Assembly (NCBI GenBank): GCA_947473125.1
Contig: CANJDH010000004.1
Span: 34,825 to 98,824, forward strand
DNA from: Burkholderiales bacterium
GTDB taxonomy: Bacteria; Pseudomonadota; Gammaproteobacteria; Burkholderiales; JAEUOS01
Reading direction: 5' to 3'
Length of the DNA stretch: 64,000 bases
Below are positions 16,827 to 25,286 of this stretch, one piece after another. Below the pieces are notes generated by a model. It was not told the origin of the DNA. It worked only from the letters and a program-made list of their open reading frames with translations, and did no database searches. Made by a program: the position numbers and the translations under genes. Positions within the stretch are counted from its first letter, which is position 1; every line of letters starts with the position of its first letter.

Positions 16827-17660
16827 ATGCCCAAACTTCTCACCCCCAGCCAAATAGAAGCCTGCAAACGTGACGGCTATCTCGCCCCGGTGCGTGTGAT
16901 GTCGGCCGCAGACGCGCACCAATGCCGCGTCGCTCTCGAAACACACGAAGCCAAAACCGGCCAACCGCTGCAGGGCAACTGGCGGCACAAGACGCACCTG
17001 CTGTTCACCTGGGCCGATGCGCTGGTGCACCACCCGGTGATCCTCGACGCGGTTGAAGATGTGATCGGCCCTGACATCCTGTGCTGGACCACCAACTTTT
17101 TCATCAAGGAAGCCAACAGCCCTGGCTTCGTGTCCTGGCACCAGGATTCAACCTACTGGGGGCTGGAGCCGGATGACGTGATCACGGCGTGGATCGCCTT
17201 TACCGAGGTCACGCCCGAGAACGGCTACATGCAGGTGATTCCAGGCAGCCACAAGATCGACCAGTTGCCGCACGTCGACACCTTCCACAAGGACAATCTG
17301 CTATCGCGAGGACAGGAGATTGCGGTCGAAGTCGACAAGACCAAGGCAGTGGGGCTCGCGCTGCACGCAGGCGAGATGTCGTTACATCACATCAAGCTGG
17401 TGCACGGCTCCGACGCCAACCGCACGGCTGACCGGCGCATCGGCCTCGCGATCCGTTACATTCCGACCACCGTGCGCCAGACCAAGGTGCGCGATGCGGC
17501 GATGCTGGTGCGCGGCACCGACAAGCATCGGCACTTTGACTACGAACCGCGTCCCAAGGCTGATCTGGATGAGGCGGCGCTGGAAGCGCATGCCGATTCG
17601 GTGGCGCGCCAGGTGAAGGCACTGTATTCAGGTACGGAGAAGACAGCCTTTCGCGCCTAG
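16827..17660 (+). CDS. phytanoyl-CoA dioxygenase (PhyH) family protein
   Basis: A 277-aa Fe(II)/2-oxoglutarate-dependent oxygenase. The metal-binding His105 and Asp107 lie in SWHQDSTYWGL, the distal His in HHIKLVHGSDAN, and the 2-oxoglutarate-binding Arg in ADRRIGLAIRYIP. The segment TAWIAFTEVTPENGYMQVIPGSHK is typical of the family. ATG 16827 follows GGGGAG. It is a cytoplasmic enzyme expected to hydroxylate a small organic or acyl substrate; the substrate is unknown. It appears monocistronic and convergent with the cupin gene. Confidence 0.92.
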   Translation: MPKLLTPSQIEACKRDGYLAPVRVMSAADAHQCRVALETHEAKTGQPLQGNWRHKTHLLFTWADALVHHPVILDAVEDVIGPDILCWTTNFFIKEANSPGFVSWHQDSTYWGLEPDDVITAWIAFTEVTPENGYMQVIPGSHKIDQLPHVDTFHKDNLLSRGQEIAVEVDKTKAVGLALHAGEMSLHHIKLVHGSDANRTADRRIGLAIRYIPTTVRQTKVRDAAMLVRGTDKHRHFDYEPRPKADLDEAALEAHADSVARQVKALYSGTEKTAFRA

Positions 17661-17718
17661 CGGCCAGACGCGGAACACCGCGCCGCTAAGCTGCGGATGC
17701 TTTGCCCCTGCGGCGAGC

Positions 17719-18114
17719 CTACTTCGGCGCGTCGTACAGGGGCTTGCCCTTGTCGACAATATGCACGGTATAGAGCTTGATGACGACGTCGCCGGCGACC
17801 TTCCATCCGGCGTGCGGTACATCGCGCAGGTTCATGATCGGCGCCCCGGTCGGAAACGGAACCGCGTCTTTGCCGGGGAGCTGAATCATCCCGCCCTGCA
17901 ATACGATGCCGGCTTCGACACCGTGATGAATATGCAGCGGAATCGATTCGCCGGGCTTGTATTCCGAAACCGACGAGACCACTTCCATGCCGGGCGCACC
18001 CGACAAATCCACCCGGCGGATTTCCTTGCGTTGCGGCGAATCCTGCGCCATCGCGCCAAACGGCAGCATCGCTACGCAGGCTGCCGCCAGCAAAACATTT
18101 CGAATTGACCCCAT
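17719..18114 (-). CDS. exported cupin-domain protein
   Basis: A 131-aa protein with a cleavable signal peptide (NVLLAAACVAMLPFGAMAQ) and one cupin barrel: YKPGESIPLHIHHGVEAGIVLQGG carries the His-His-Glu metal motif and RDVPHAGWKV the second motif. ATG 18114 has a strong GGAGGAG ribosome site; the longer track ORF is not credible. Exported small cupins of this type are widespread in Burkholderiales, usually without known substrate. It is divergent from the TctC gene at 18266, with about 150 bp between them holding both promoters. Confidence 0.86.
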   Translation of the reverse strand: MGSIRNVLLAAACVAMLPFGAMAQDSPQRKEIRRVDLSGAPGMEVVSSVSEYKPGESIPLHIHHGVEAGIVLQGGMIQLPGKDAVPFPTGAPIMNLRDVPHAGWKVAGDVVIKLYTVHIVDKGKPLYDAPK

Positions 18115-18265
18115 GTTGACGCTCCTCCGTTGATGGCTTACTGCGGCCGTTGACCCCATTGTTCTGAATCGCATTGTGCGCGCACCATGTGTCCGGCACA
18201 AGGCGCATGCGCTCCGGTGTACCCTTTCGGACTTGCCACCTCGATTGATCTTCTCAAGGACCGCC

Positions 18266-19231
18266 ATGCCTGCCATTCGAATCCTCCGTATTGCACTGAT
18301 GCTGGCGCTTGCCGGCGCCATGCCGTTCGCCACCGCCCAGACCTGGCCGACCAAGCCGGTGCGCATCGTGCTGCAATTTCCGCCGGGCGGATCCACCGAC
18401 GTCGTAGCGCGCATCCTGGCCCAGGCGATGACGACCTCGCTGGGCCAGCCGGTGATTGTGGAAAACCGACCCGGCGCTGACGGCGCCATCGCCGGTGATT
18501 TCGTCGCGCGCTCGGAGCCCGATGGACACACATTCTTCCTTGCCAGCAACACCCCGATGATGCAGGTGCCGCTACTGCGGAAAAATGCCCCTTATGACCC
18601 GGTCAAGAGCTTCACGCCGGTGTCGCTGGTCGGGCGCTACATCTACGTGCTGGTCACCAACCCGACCCTGCCCGTGAAGGACGTCAACGAGCTGCTGGCG
18701 TACGCGCGCAACAACCCGGCCAAGCTGGGCTACGGTAGCTACAGCGGCGTCACGCAGCTGATGCATACGCGCCTCAAATCGGTGGGCGCCGACATGACGC
18801 TGGTGCCTTACAAGGGAGAGGGGCCGACCGTGATCGACATTCTCGGCAACCATGTGCAACTTACTTTCGCCACACCGGCGAGCACGCTCGCCCACATAAA
18901 AGACGGCAGGCTTCGCGCCCTTGCGGTGCTGCTGCCTTCACGCTGGAGCTTGTTGCCCAATGTACCTACCGGCGCCGAAGCCGGCCTGCCGCCGTTTACC
19001 GCGGGCACCTGGGCGGCCTTGTTCGGCCCGGCCCGGCTGCCGCCCGAGATCGCGCAGCGCATGAACAAGGAACTGAACGCCGCCATGAACCGGCCGGACG
19101 TGCGCGAAAAGATCGCGGCACAAGGCTTTGAACTTTCCGGTTCGACACCGGAAGAACTCGGGGCTTACCTGCAAGACCAGTTGCAGGCCTGGGGTCGCGC
19201 CTTCAACGAAGCCGGCATGAAGCCAGAGTGA
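18266..19231 (+). CDS. Bug/TctC family substrate-binding protein
   Basis: A 321-aa periplasmic receptor: signal peptide (ILRIALMLALAGAMPFATAQ), then WPTKPVRIVLQFPPGGSTDVVARI, ENRPGADGAIAGDFVARSEPDG, LVPYKGEGPTVIDIL and LLPNVPTGAEAGL. Start ATG 18266 begins the signal sequence, after AAGGACC. It lacks the GxGSS-type segment seen in the other paralogues (here YGSYSGVTQLM), so its ligand specificity is probably different. No TctAB genes are nearby. It is convergent with the potassium channel gene. Confidence 0.92.
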   Translation: MPAIRILRIALMLALAGAMPFATAQTWPTKPVRIVLQFPPGGSTDVVARILAQAMTTSLGQPVIVENRPGADGAIAGDFVARSEPDGHTFFLASNTPMMQVPLLRKNAPYDPVKSFTPVSLVGRYIYVLVTNPTLPVKDVNELLAYARNNPAKLGYGSYSGVTQLMHTRLKSVGADMTLVPYKGEGPTVIDILGNHVQLTFATPASTLAHIKDGRLRALAVLLPSRWSLLPNVPTGAEAGLPPFTAGTWAALFGPARLPPEIAQRMNKELNAAMNRPDVREKIAAQGFELSGSTPEELGAYLQDQLQAWGRAFNEAGMKPE

Positions 19232-19247
19232 AATCAACCGGACCTTG

Positions 19248-20879
19248 CTACTTCTGCGGAAAGGTCCGGTAAAAGCGCTGGATCGAGTCGCCTCCGCCGC
19301 AAATGTAAACCGCGTCTTCCGGCTGGAACGAGAACGCCGCGTCAAATTCCACCAGCACAGTTTCGCCACGCTCGACCGCGACGACCACGCAACCGGTGTT
19401 CCGAATCCCTTCGCCCTGTTTCGGGTGGACTTTTTCCAGCCCAAGTGCCGATACCTTGGCCACCCGCAGCCGGGCATCGACCTCCACCGCTTGTTTGCCG
19501 AGCAGTTGCCAGGCGAGCAATTGCCCCGATACCTGCGCGATCGACAGCGCGAAATCGGCGCCAGCCACATAGATGCGTTCAAGGTTTTCGGCCAGATTGA
19601 CGCGCGCGATCACCGGCACGTCAGGCGCCAGGTCACGGATGATGACCGCGCTGAACAGCGTCGTCGCATCGGCACTGAGGGCGAGGACCACCGCCTGTGC
19701 GTCGTGCAGGCCGGCCTGCTCCAGCACCCGTGTATCGAGCACATTACCCACCAGGTCGACGCCAGGGCCGGGGCGCTGGTCGATCACGAATGTCTTCTCG
19801 CCACAGTCGTTCAGCAGCTGTGCCACCTTGCGCCCGACCTCGCCACCACCGGCAATCAGGAAGGGACCGTCGCGGCGCAGCCGGCGCGATCCGGCGCAGA
19901 GCGTCATGAAGTCAGCAATACTTGCGTCATTGCCAACCACGACCAGAATGCCACCTGGTTCGAGGCGCATGCCGGCCATGGGCGGCGCGACCAGCTTGCC
20001 ACCTACCCATTGGCCAATGACAGCAACGCCGCTGTGCTGCCCGAGGCCGGCCTCGCCCAGTGTTTTGCCGCACAGTGCGCTGTCGCGGGCAATGCGCACT
20101 TCCGCAACCTGCAGCAGGTGACCGAGATGGGCAATCCCCTCGACCGTGGGGCTGACCTTCTGGCTGGCGCGCGCCGCCAGTTCGGCACCCAGCACATGCC
20201 GCGGCGTGAACGCGCCGCTGGCGCCGGCAAGAATCATCGGCTGGCGATGCAGCGGGTCCTCGACCAGCGCCAGAATCTCGCCTGTATAGCCAAGCTGGCG
20301 CGCCGTCAAAATGGCAGCAGCATTGCGGTCATCACTGCCGTTGACGATCAGGGCACGTGCCTGCAGCAGATTGGATTTCTCCAGCACGCCTTCGTCAAGG
20401 CTGCCGAAAATGACCTGGTGCCCATGCTCGAGCAGATACCGGGCTTCGGTGTCGTTTTCTTCGATGATGACCGTGGGCACGCCGGCCTGGCGCAGCTCGG
20501 TCAGCAGGGTGGCCACGGCCGGCCCGTAGTCGAACACCACCACGTGATCTTTTGCATTCGCCGATTCGTGCGGGAGCTTGGTCTCGAAGCGCTCCTCGAG
20601 CAGAGGCACCAGGAAAATCGGCAGCACCAGAAACACCAGCGTCACCCCCATGAACTGGGTGAAGACGACGAAGATCACCATCACCGGGTGCTTCCACGAA
20701 GTGTCTGCGCCGTAGCCTGTCGTCGAGGTGGTGCCGGCGGCCCATTGCAGCGCCTGCCAGAAGGTGCGCGGCTTCTGCTCGAGATGCTCCATGCCGAGCA
20801 TGTAGAGCAGGGACATCGCCAGCAGAATCGCAATCAGCGTCGCGACCAGAAGGGCGACACGAGTGTAGGTACGCTGCAT
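19248..20879 (-). CDS. potassium channel with two RCK (TrkA-N) domains
   Basis: About 543 aa. The N-terminus has a two-helix pore: TM1 (VALLVATLIAILLAMSLLYML), a pore loop with selectivity filter TTGYGAD, and TM2 (VIFVVFTQFMGVTLVFLVLPIFLV). Two Rossmann RCK domains follow: HVVVFDYGPAVATLLTELRQAG at about residue 110 and FLIAGGGEVGRKVAQLLNDCG at about 340, each with TrkA-C-like regions. The first lacks the classical GxGxxG (GYGPAV), so nucleotide binding there is doubtful; the second is intact. This fits a ligand-gated K+ channel of the MthK/KchA kind. ATG 20879 is my choice; the ribosome site is weak and a slightly longer N-terminus is possible. Confidence 0.88.
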   Translation of the reverse strand: MQRTYTRVALLVATLIAILLAMSLLYMLGMEHLEQKPRTFWQALQWAAGTTSTTGYGADTSWKHPVMVIFVVFTQFMGVTLVFLVLPIFLVPLLEERFETKLPHESANAKDHVVVFDYGPAVATLLTELRQAGVPTVIIEENDTEARYLLEHGHQVIFGSLDEGVLEKSNLLQARALIVNGSDDRNAAAILTARQLGYTGEILALVEDPLHRQPMILAGASGAFTPRHVLGAELAARASQKVSPTVEGIAHLGHLLQVAEVRIARDSALCGKTLGEAGLGQHSGVAVIGQWVGGKLVAPPMAGMRLEPGGILVVVGNDASIADFMTLCAGSRRLRRDGPFLIAGGGEVGRKVAQLLNDCGEKTFVIDQRPGPGVDLVGNVLDTRVLEQAGLHDAQAVVLALSADATTLFSAVIIRDLAPDVPVIARVNLAENLERIYVAGADFALSIAQVSGQLLAWQLLGKQAVEVDARLRVAKVSALGLEKVHPKQGEGIRNTGCVVVAVERGETVLVEFDAAFSFQPEDAVYICGGGDSIQRFYRTFPQK

Positions 20880-21096
20880 CAATGTTGGCGGTCGCGAAGC
20901 GGCACAATCGGATGAGGGACTGAATGCAGAGGGAACGAATGCAATTGAGCGTTGCCGTTCGATCTTACCGGAGCGGCGACGGTGTCCTGCCACTTTACCA
21001 GTCGTGTGTCGCCAGCGCTACGCGGCCAGCCCGGGGACGTGGCGGTTGTGGCCTGGTGCAGTAACATCACGCGCCTGACATAAAGGAGATTTCCCG

Positions 21097-21939
21097 ATGG
21101 CGATCATCGATTCGCAGGTTCACGCCTATGAGGCAAACACCCCAAAGCGGCCTTGGCACAAGGTACCCAATTGGCCCGATCATGTGACCGGCGACGAGAT
21201 GGTGGCGGCAATGGACAAGGTCGGCGTCGACGGAGCGATTTTCATTTCGTCCTTCTCCATGTATCGCTACGACGGCAGCTACGCGGTAGAAGTGCAACGC
21301 GCCCATCCCGGCCGGTTTGGCATCGTCAAGCCGGTCGACCCGGATGATCCGGCGGTGGCTGATGTCATCGCCGACTGGAAAAAAACTCCTGACGCCGTCG
21401 GCATCCGCATCATGATGCCCGAGGAGGCCGGCCTCGACCCGCAGCACCCGGGGCTGGCGCGCATCCTGCGCGAAGCGGTGCGCCACGACCTGCCGGTCAA
21501 CATCCTGTGCTGGGGCAACCTCGCGGCGGGTACCGCCCTGATCGACCGCCATCCCGACACGCGTTTCATCATCGACCACCTGGGCATCCTGCAACCACGC
21601 ACGCCGCCGGCTCCGCTGCAACCCTGGGCCGACCTGCCGCAGGTGCTTGACCTCGCCAAGCGCCCGAACGCCGTGATCAAGGTCAGCGGTGCCTGCACCC
21701 TGTCGCGTGAACCCTATCCGTTCAATGACATCTGGGACCCGCTAGCACGCGTATTCGATGCATGGGGATTCGAGCGCTGCCTGTGGGGCACCGACTGGAC
21801 CCGCGCCTTTGCGGTGGTCAACTACGAACAGGCGGTCGAACCGTTCCGCCAGACCGAGCGCCTCAGTGCAAGTGAACGGGCGATGTTGATGGGTGGTGCT
21901 TGTACCAAAGCCTACGCGTGGTCGCCGAAGAAAAGCTAG
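21097..21939 (+). CDS. amidohydrolase family 2 protein
   Basis: A 280-aa TIM-barrel metal-dependent hydrolase of the aminocarboxymuconate-decarboxylase-like (amidohydrolase 2) family. The N-terminal metal motif is degenerate, IIDSQVHAYE in place of DxHxH. It continues with FGIVKPVDPDDPAVAD, TRFIIDHLG and the C-terminal metal Asp in LWGTDWTRA. ATG 21097 has AAAGGAGA upstream. Homologues hydrolyse lactones (pyrone or 4-sulfomuconolactone types) or decarboxylate; no neighbour fixes the reaction. It is a stand-alone gene convergent with the GIY-YIG ORF. Confidence 0.88.
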   Translation: MAIIDSQVHAYEANTPKRPWHKVPNWPDHVTGDEMVAAMDKVGVDGAIFISSFSMYRYDGSYAVEVQRAHPGRFGIVKPVDPDDPAVADVIADWKKTPDAVGIRIMMPEEAGLDPQHPGLARILREAVRHDLPVNILCWGNLAAGTALIDRHPDTRFIIDHLGILQPRTPPAPLQPWADLPQVLDLAKRPNAVIKVSGACTLSREPYPFNDIWDPLARVFDAWGFERCLWGTDWTRAFAVVNYEQAVEPFRQTERLSASERAMLMGGACTKAYAWSPKKS

Positions 21940-22006
21940 GCCATGCGTGTTGGTCGCGAGCCCCGCCGTGGTGCGAGCATCGACTTTGGCCTGACCCGGC
22001 GCGGCG

Positions 22007-22303
22007 CTACCGACGTTTTGGGGTGGCGCGCTTCGTCTTGACTGCAATCAGTGCGCGCTTGGCGGCACGGGTCATCTGCTTGATGGCGTACTCGCGTTTG
22101 CCGGCTGCCGAACGGTCGGCGGCCGGCTCCTGATACACCAGCTTCACCGGGCGCCGCGCACGCGTGTAGCGCGCGCCCGGGCGCCCTGCGCCGTTGTGTT
22201 CCGCCACGCGCCGCTGGACGTCGATCGCGATACCGGTGTACAGGGTGTCGTCCGCGCAGCGGACGATGTAGACGTGCCATGTCATGGGAACGCAGTCTGC
22301 CAT
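22007..22303 (-). CDS. GIY-YIG nuclease superfamily protein (YhbQ-like)
   Basis: A 98-aa protein consisting of one GIY-YIG domain: HVYIVRCADDTLYTGIAIDV carries the VYIV/LYTG core, followed by RVAEHNGAGRPGARYTRARRPV and YQEPAADRSAAGKREYAIKQ with the catalytic-type Arg and Glu. This matches the short UvrC-like YhbQ family. ATG 22303 is used; TTG 22306 and ATG 22285 are alternatives. The C-terminus is very basic. The biological role of these small proteins is unclear. Confidence 0.87.
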   Translation of the reverse strand: MADCVPMTWHVYIVRCADDTLYTGIAIDVQRRVAEHNGAGRPGARYTRARRPVKLVYQEPAADRSAAGKREYAIKQMTRAAKRALIAVKTKRATPKRR

Positions 22304-22403
22304 CAAATCACTCTTGCACGAGTCTGTCGCTTTTGCCGGCCTCGGCTAGACTCGGGGGCTGAGCACCCACTGCGCCCACTGCGCCCGCTGCGCCGCACAC
22401 CCC

Positions 22404-23321
22404 GTGACCCCTGTCGAATGGCTCTGGATCCCGATCACCATCTGGGCGGCATTTGCCCAGACGATCCGCAATGCCGCCCAGAAAGGCCTCACGGCGTCGC
22501 TGGGTGCACTCGGCGCGACGCTGGTGCGCTTTCTCTACGGCCTGCCGTTCGCACTGCTCTGGCTGTTCGGCGTGAAAGCGCTGGGCAACTTCGCCTGGCC
22601 CGCGTTGAACCTGGCGTTTTTCGGCTGGGTGTTCCTTGGGTCGGTGTCGCAGATCTTTGCCACGGCCTTGCTGCTGCGGGTGATGGCCGAGCGCAACTTT
22701 GCGCTCGGCGTGGCATATTCGAAGAGCGATGTAATCCAGTCTGCGCTGTTCGGCTTCGTGTTCCTCGGCGATGTGCTCAGCCACGGCGCCGGCATCGCCG
22801 TGCTGTTCGGCACGCTCGGCGTGCTGCTGTTATCGCCGCCGGATCGCGAACGCCCGTTTCGCGCTCTCCTCACCGGCTGGACCACGCGCTCGGCGCTGCT
22901 GGGGCTGGCATCGGGCACCTGCTTCGCCCTGTCCACGGTCGGGTTTCGCGGCGCGGCGCTGGCTCTGCCCGGCACGGCGTTTGTGATGGCGGCGGCCTTT
23001 GCCCTGGCAATTGCGCAGGCCCTGCAAACGGTTGCGCTGGGCGGCTGGCTGCTGGCGCGCGACCCCGATGTCGTGACGCGCACGTTTCGCGCCTGGCGCC
23101 CGTCGATGTTGGCCGGCTTCATGGGCGCGGCGGCATCGGTGGGATGGTTCACGGCGATGGCGATCGAGCCCGCCGCGCACGTGCGCGCGCTCGGCATGAT
23201 CGAGCTGCTCTTCAGCTACGTCGTATCGCGACGCCTGTTTCGTGAACGCCTGTCGGGCCTGGAACGGGCCGGGCTGGCGTTGCTCGCAATCGGCCTGGTG
23301 GCGGTGGCGCTGATCCGGTAA
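22404..23321 (+). CDS. EamA/DMT family transporter
   Basis: A 305-aa inner-membrane protein with about ten hydrophobic helices in two repeated halves, typical of the drug/metabolite transporter superfamily. Examples are VRFLYGLPFALLWLFGV and LGMIELLFSYVVSRRLFRE in the last EamA repeat, where the EL-FSY-VSR pattern is typical. It starts at GTG 22404, shortly after a CACTGCGCC-type triplet repeat (22366-22395). The substrate cannot be read from sequence. A REP-like element follows immediately after the stop. Confidence 0.88.
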   Translation: MTPVEWLWIPITIWAAFAQTIRNAAQKGLTASLGALGATLVRFLYGLPFALLWLFGVKALGNFAWPALNLAFFGWVFLGSVSQIFATALLLRVMAERNFALGVAYSKSDVIQSALFGFVFLGDVLSHGAGIAVLFGTLGVLLLSPPDRERPFRALLTGWTTRSALLGLASGTCFALSTVGFRGAALALPGTAFVMAAAFALAIAQALQTVALGGWLLARDPDVVTRTFRAWRPSMLAGFMGAAASVGWFTAMAIEPAAHVRALGMIELLFSYVVSRRLFRERLSGLERAGLALLAIGLVAVALIR

Positions 23322-23327
23322 GTTCCT

Positions 23328-23357
23328 CCGAAACCCGCTTCCACCAAGGGTTTTCGG
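23328..23357. repeat. REP-like element, CGCTTCCACCAAGGG type
   Basis: CCGAAACCC and GGGTTTTCGG form nearly perfect arms around GCTTCCACCAA. A second copy of CGCTTCCACCAAGGG lies at 34203-34217. Both are just after or before stop codons of transporter genes. Confidence 0.55.
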
Positions 23358-23487
23358 CCAGCCGGCCAGTCGCGCATGATCCGGGATTTTGCAATGTTTA
23401 ACGTCGCTCCGGCGGGTCGTCGGTACCCGATCCCCTATACTTGAACGGGAGCAAACCACGTGTCATGACGTGGTCATAATCGAACAC

Positions 23488-25278
23488 ATGAAAAAATCCG
23501 TAGCACTGCAGAACGGCCTGCTTGCGCTCGCCGCGCTGGCGCTGATTGGTGTTCTGGCGTTCCTCTACGACAAGACCCAGGCGAACGACACGCGCGGCCA
23601 GATCGAGGCGCTGAGCCGCCTGCGCGAACTCAAGGACATCGACATCCGCTGGGACGCCGACATCCAGCGTTCAAGCACCGAGCGCGATGCCGCTGGCGGG
23701 CCGGCCCTGGATCGCCGCGCGGCGCTCGACAGCGCGCTGCGGCGCCTGGGTGCCACCGCCAGTGAGGCATCGAGCAAGGCGCTCACGGCGAGCCTGTTGC
23801 AAATTTCCCTGGGCATGCGCCAAAAGGCGCAGCTGGTGGAGGATTTCAAGGCCGAGAATGCGATGGGCAAAGCGGCCCTCGACACGGCCTTGCGCAGCAC
23901 CGCCGACATCAGCGAGCAGTCGGCGACGCTCAAACCCGCCGTGCCCGGGCTCGACGCAGCCCTGGCACGCCTTACGGCAGGCACCCAGCTGTATGCCTGG
24001 CTAGCACGCGAGGGCCAGCAGCGCGAGATTGAAACGGCGCTTGCCGAGGTCCAGGCAGGCGCACCGTCGTTGCCGGAGGTACTGCAGGTCAAGACGGTGC
24101 AGTTGCGCGATGCCGGCATGGCCCTGCTGCGCCACAAACAGGCGGAGCAAAAGCTGGTGGCGCAGATCGCCACCTTGCCAACCGGGGGGCGCATCAACAA
24201 CCTGACGCAATCACTGGGCCGCGAACTCGAGTCGAGCCTGCAGGAGAAGGACGTGTACCGCGCCTACCTGATCGGTTATGCCGGCGCGCTGCTGATCCTG
24301 CTCGGGTGGCTGGTGGCCAAGCTGCGCGCCGCCAACGTCAGCCTTGAAAAGCGCGTGGAGCAGCGCACCATCGAGCTCTCCGACGCACTGCAGCACCTGA
24401 AGGAGTCCGAATCGCAACTGATCCAGTCGGAAAAGATGTCGTCGCTGGGTCAGATGGTGGCGGGCGTGGCGCATGAAATCAACACGCCGCTGGCCTACGT
24501 CAAAAACAGCCTCGGTACCGTCGCCGACAAACTCCCGGCGCTCGGCACTGCGCTGGCGGAGTCCGAGCGGCTGCTTGGCTTGCTGCAAGCCGGGCCCGAT
24601 GCCAATCCGGAGCAGCTCTCGACCCAGTTTGCGCTGGTGTCGCAACAGCTCGCGAAACTCAAGCAGCAGGGCGTGGTCGAGGAATTGTCGACGCTCGTCA
24701 AGGATGGCATCTACGGTACCGGGCAGATGGCCGAGATCGTCGGCAACCTGAAGGATTTTTCGCGGCTCGACCGCAGCAAGGTGACCAGCTTCAACCTCAA
24801 CGACGGTCTCGACAGCACTCTGCTGCTGGCCAAGCATCTGCTCAAGTCGGTCGTGGTCGACAAGAAGTTCGGCGAGCTTCCCGCAGTGGTGTGCTCGCCC
24901 TCGCAGATCAACCAGGTGTTCCTGAACCTGATCACCAATGCCGCCCAGGCACTCGAAGGCTCCACCGGGGCCGTGGGCAAGATCACGCTCACCACCCGGG
25001 CAGAAACTGACGGCGTGACGGTCGACGTCGCGGACAACGGCAAGGGGATTGCCGCAGATGTGCTGCCGAAGATTTTCGACCCGTTCTTCAGCACCAAGGA
25101 AATCGGCAAGGGCACGGGGCTTGGGCTATCGATTTCCTACAAGATCGTGCAACAGCATGGCGGCAGGATCGACGTCGAATCCACGCCCGGCAAGGGCACG
25201 CGCTTTTCGGTAACCCTGCCGCTGAAACCTCCGGCGGAATCTGCGGTACCGTCGTCCGAAGCCGCGCTCGGTGCCTAG
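23488..25278 (+). CDS. membrane sensor histidine kinase
   Basis: A 596-aa kinase. TM1 (LLALAALALIGVLAFLY) and TM2 (AYLIGYAGALLILLGWLVAKL, about residue 257) flank a periplasmic helical region of about 230 aa with no recognised ligand domain. A coiled coil (RVEQRTIELSDALQHLKESE) leads to the HisKA domain with His329 in MVAGVAHEINTPLAYVKNSL, an inserted helical stretch of about 60 aa, then the ATPase domain (INQVFLNLITNAAQAL, GKGTGLGLSISYKIVQQHGG). No receiver is attached. ATG 23488 begins the signal-anchor. The next gene starts 8 bp downstream and encodes a Ser/Thr kinase fused to two receivers, its likely partner. Confidence 0.92.
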   Translation: MKKSVALQNGLLALAALALIGVLAFLYDKTQANDTRGQIEALSRLRELKDIDIRWDADIQRSSTERDAAGGPALDRRAALDSALRRLGATASEASSKALTASLLQISLGMRQKAQLVEDFKAENAMGKAALDTALRSTADISEQSATLKPAVPGLDAALARLTAGTQLYAWLAREGQQREIETALAEVQAGAPSLPEVLQVKTVQLRDAGMALLRHKQAEQKLVAQIATLPTGGRINNLTQSLGRELESSLQEKDVYRAYLIGYAGALLILLGWLVAKLRAANVSLEKRVEQRTIELSDALQHLKESESQLIQSEKMSSLGQMVAGVAHEINTPLAYVKNSLGTVADKLPALGTALAESERLLGLLQAGPDANPEQLSTQFALVSQQLAKLKQQGVVEELSTLVKDGIYGTGQMAEIVGNLKDFSRLDRSKVTSFNLNDGLDSTLLLAKHLLKSVVVDKKFGELPAVVCSPSQINQVFLNLITNAAQALEGSTGAVGKITLTTRAETDGVTVDVADNGKGIAADVLPKIFDPFFSTKEIGKGTGLGLSISYKIVQQHGGRIDVESTPGKGTRFSVTLPLKPPAESAVPSSEAALGA

Positions 25279-25286
25279 ACGCTGCA

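Noticed and set aside
19245-20915. 556-aa plus-strand ORF opposite the potassium channel
   Set aside because: It is the antisense shadow of the RCK channel gene, which has a clear TTGYGAD filter and Rossmann motifs.
22366-22395. CACTGCGCC-like tandem triplet repeat considered as CRISPR or regulatory array
   Set aside because: Only three imperfect 9-10-bp units with no spacers; it is a simple GC-rich repeat before the EamA gene.
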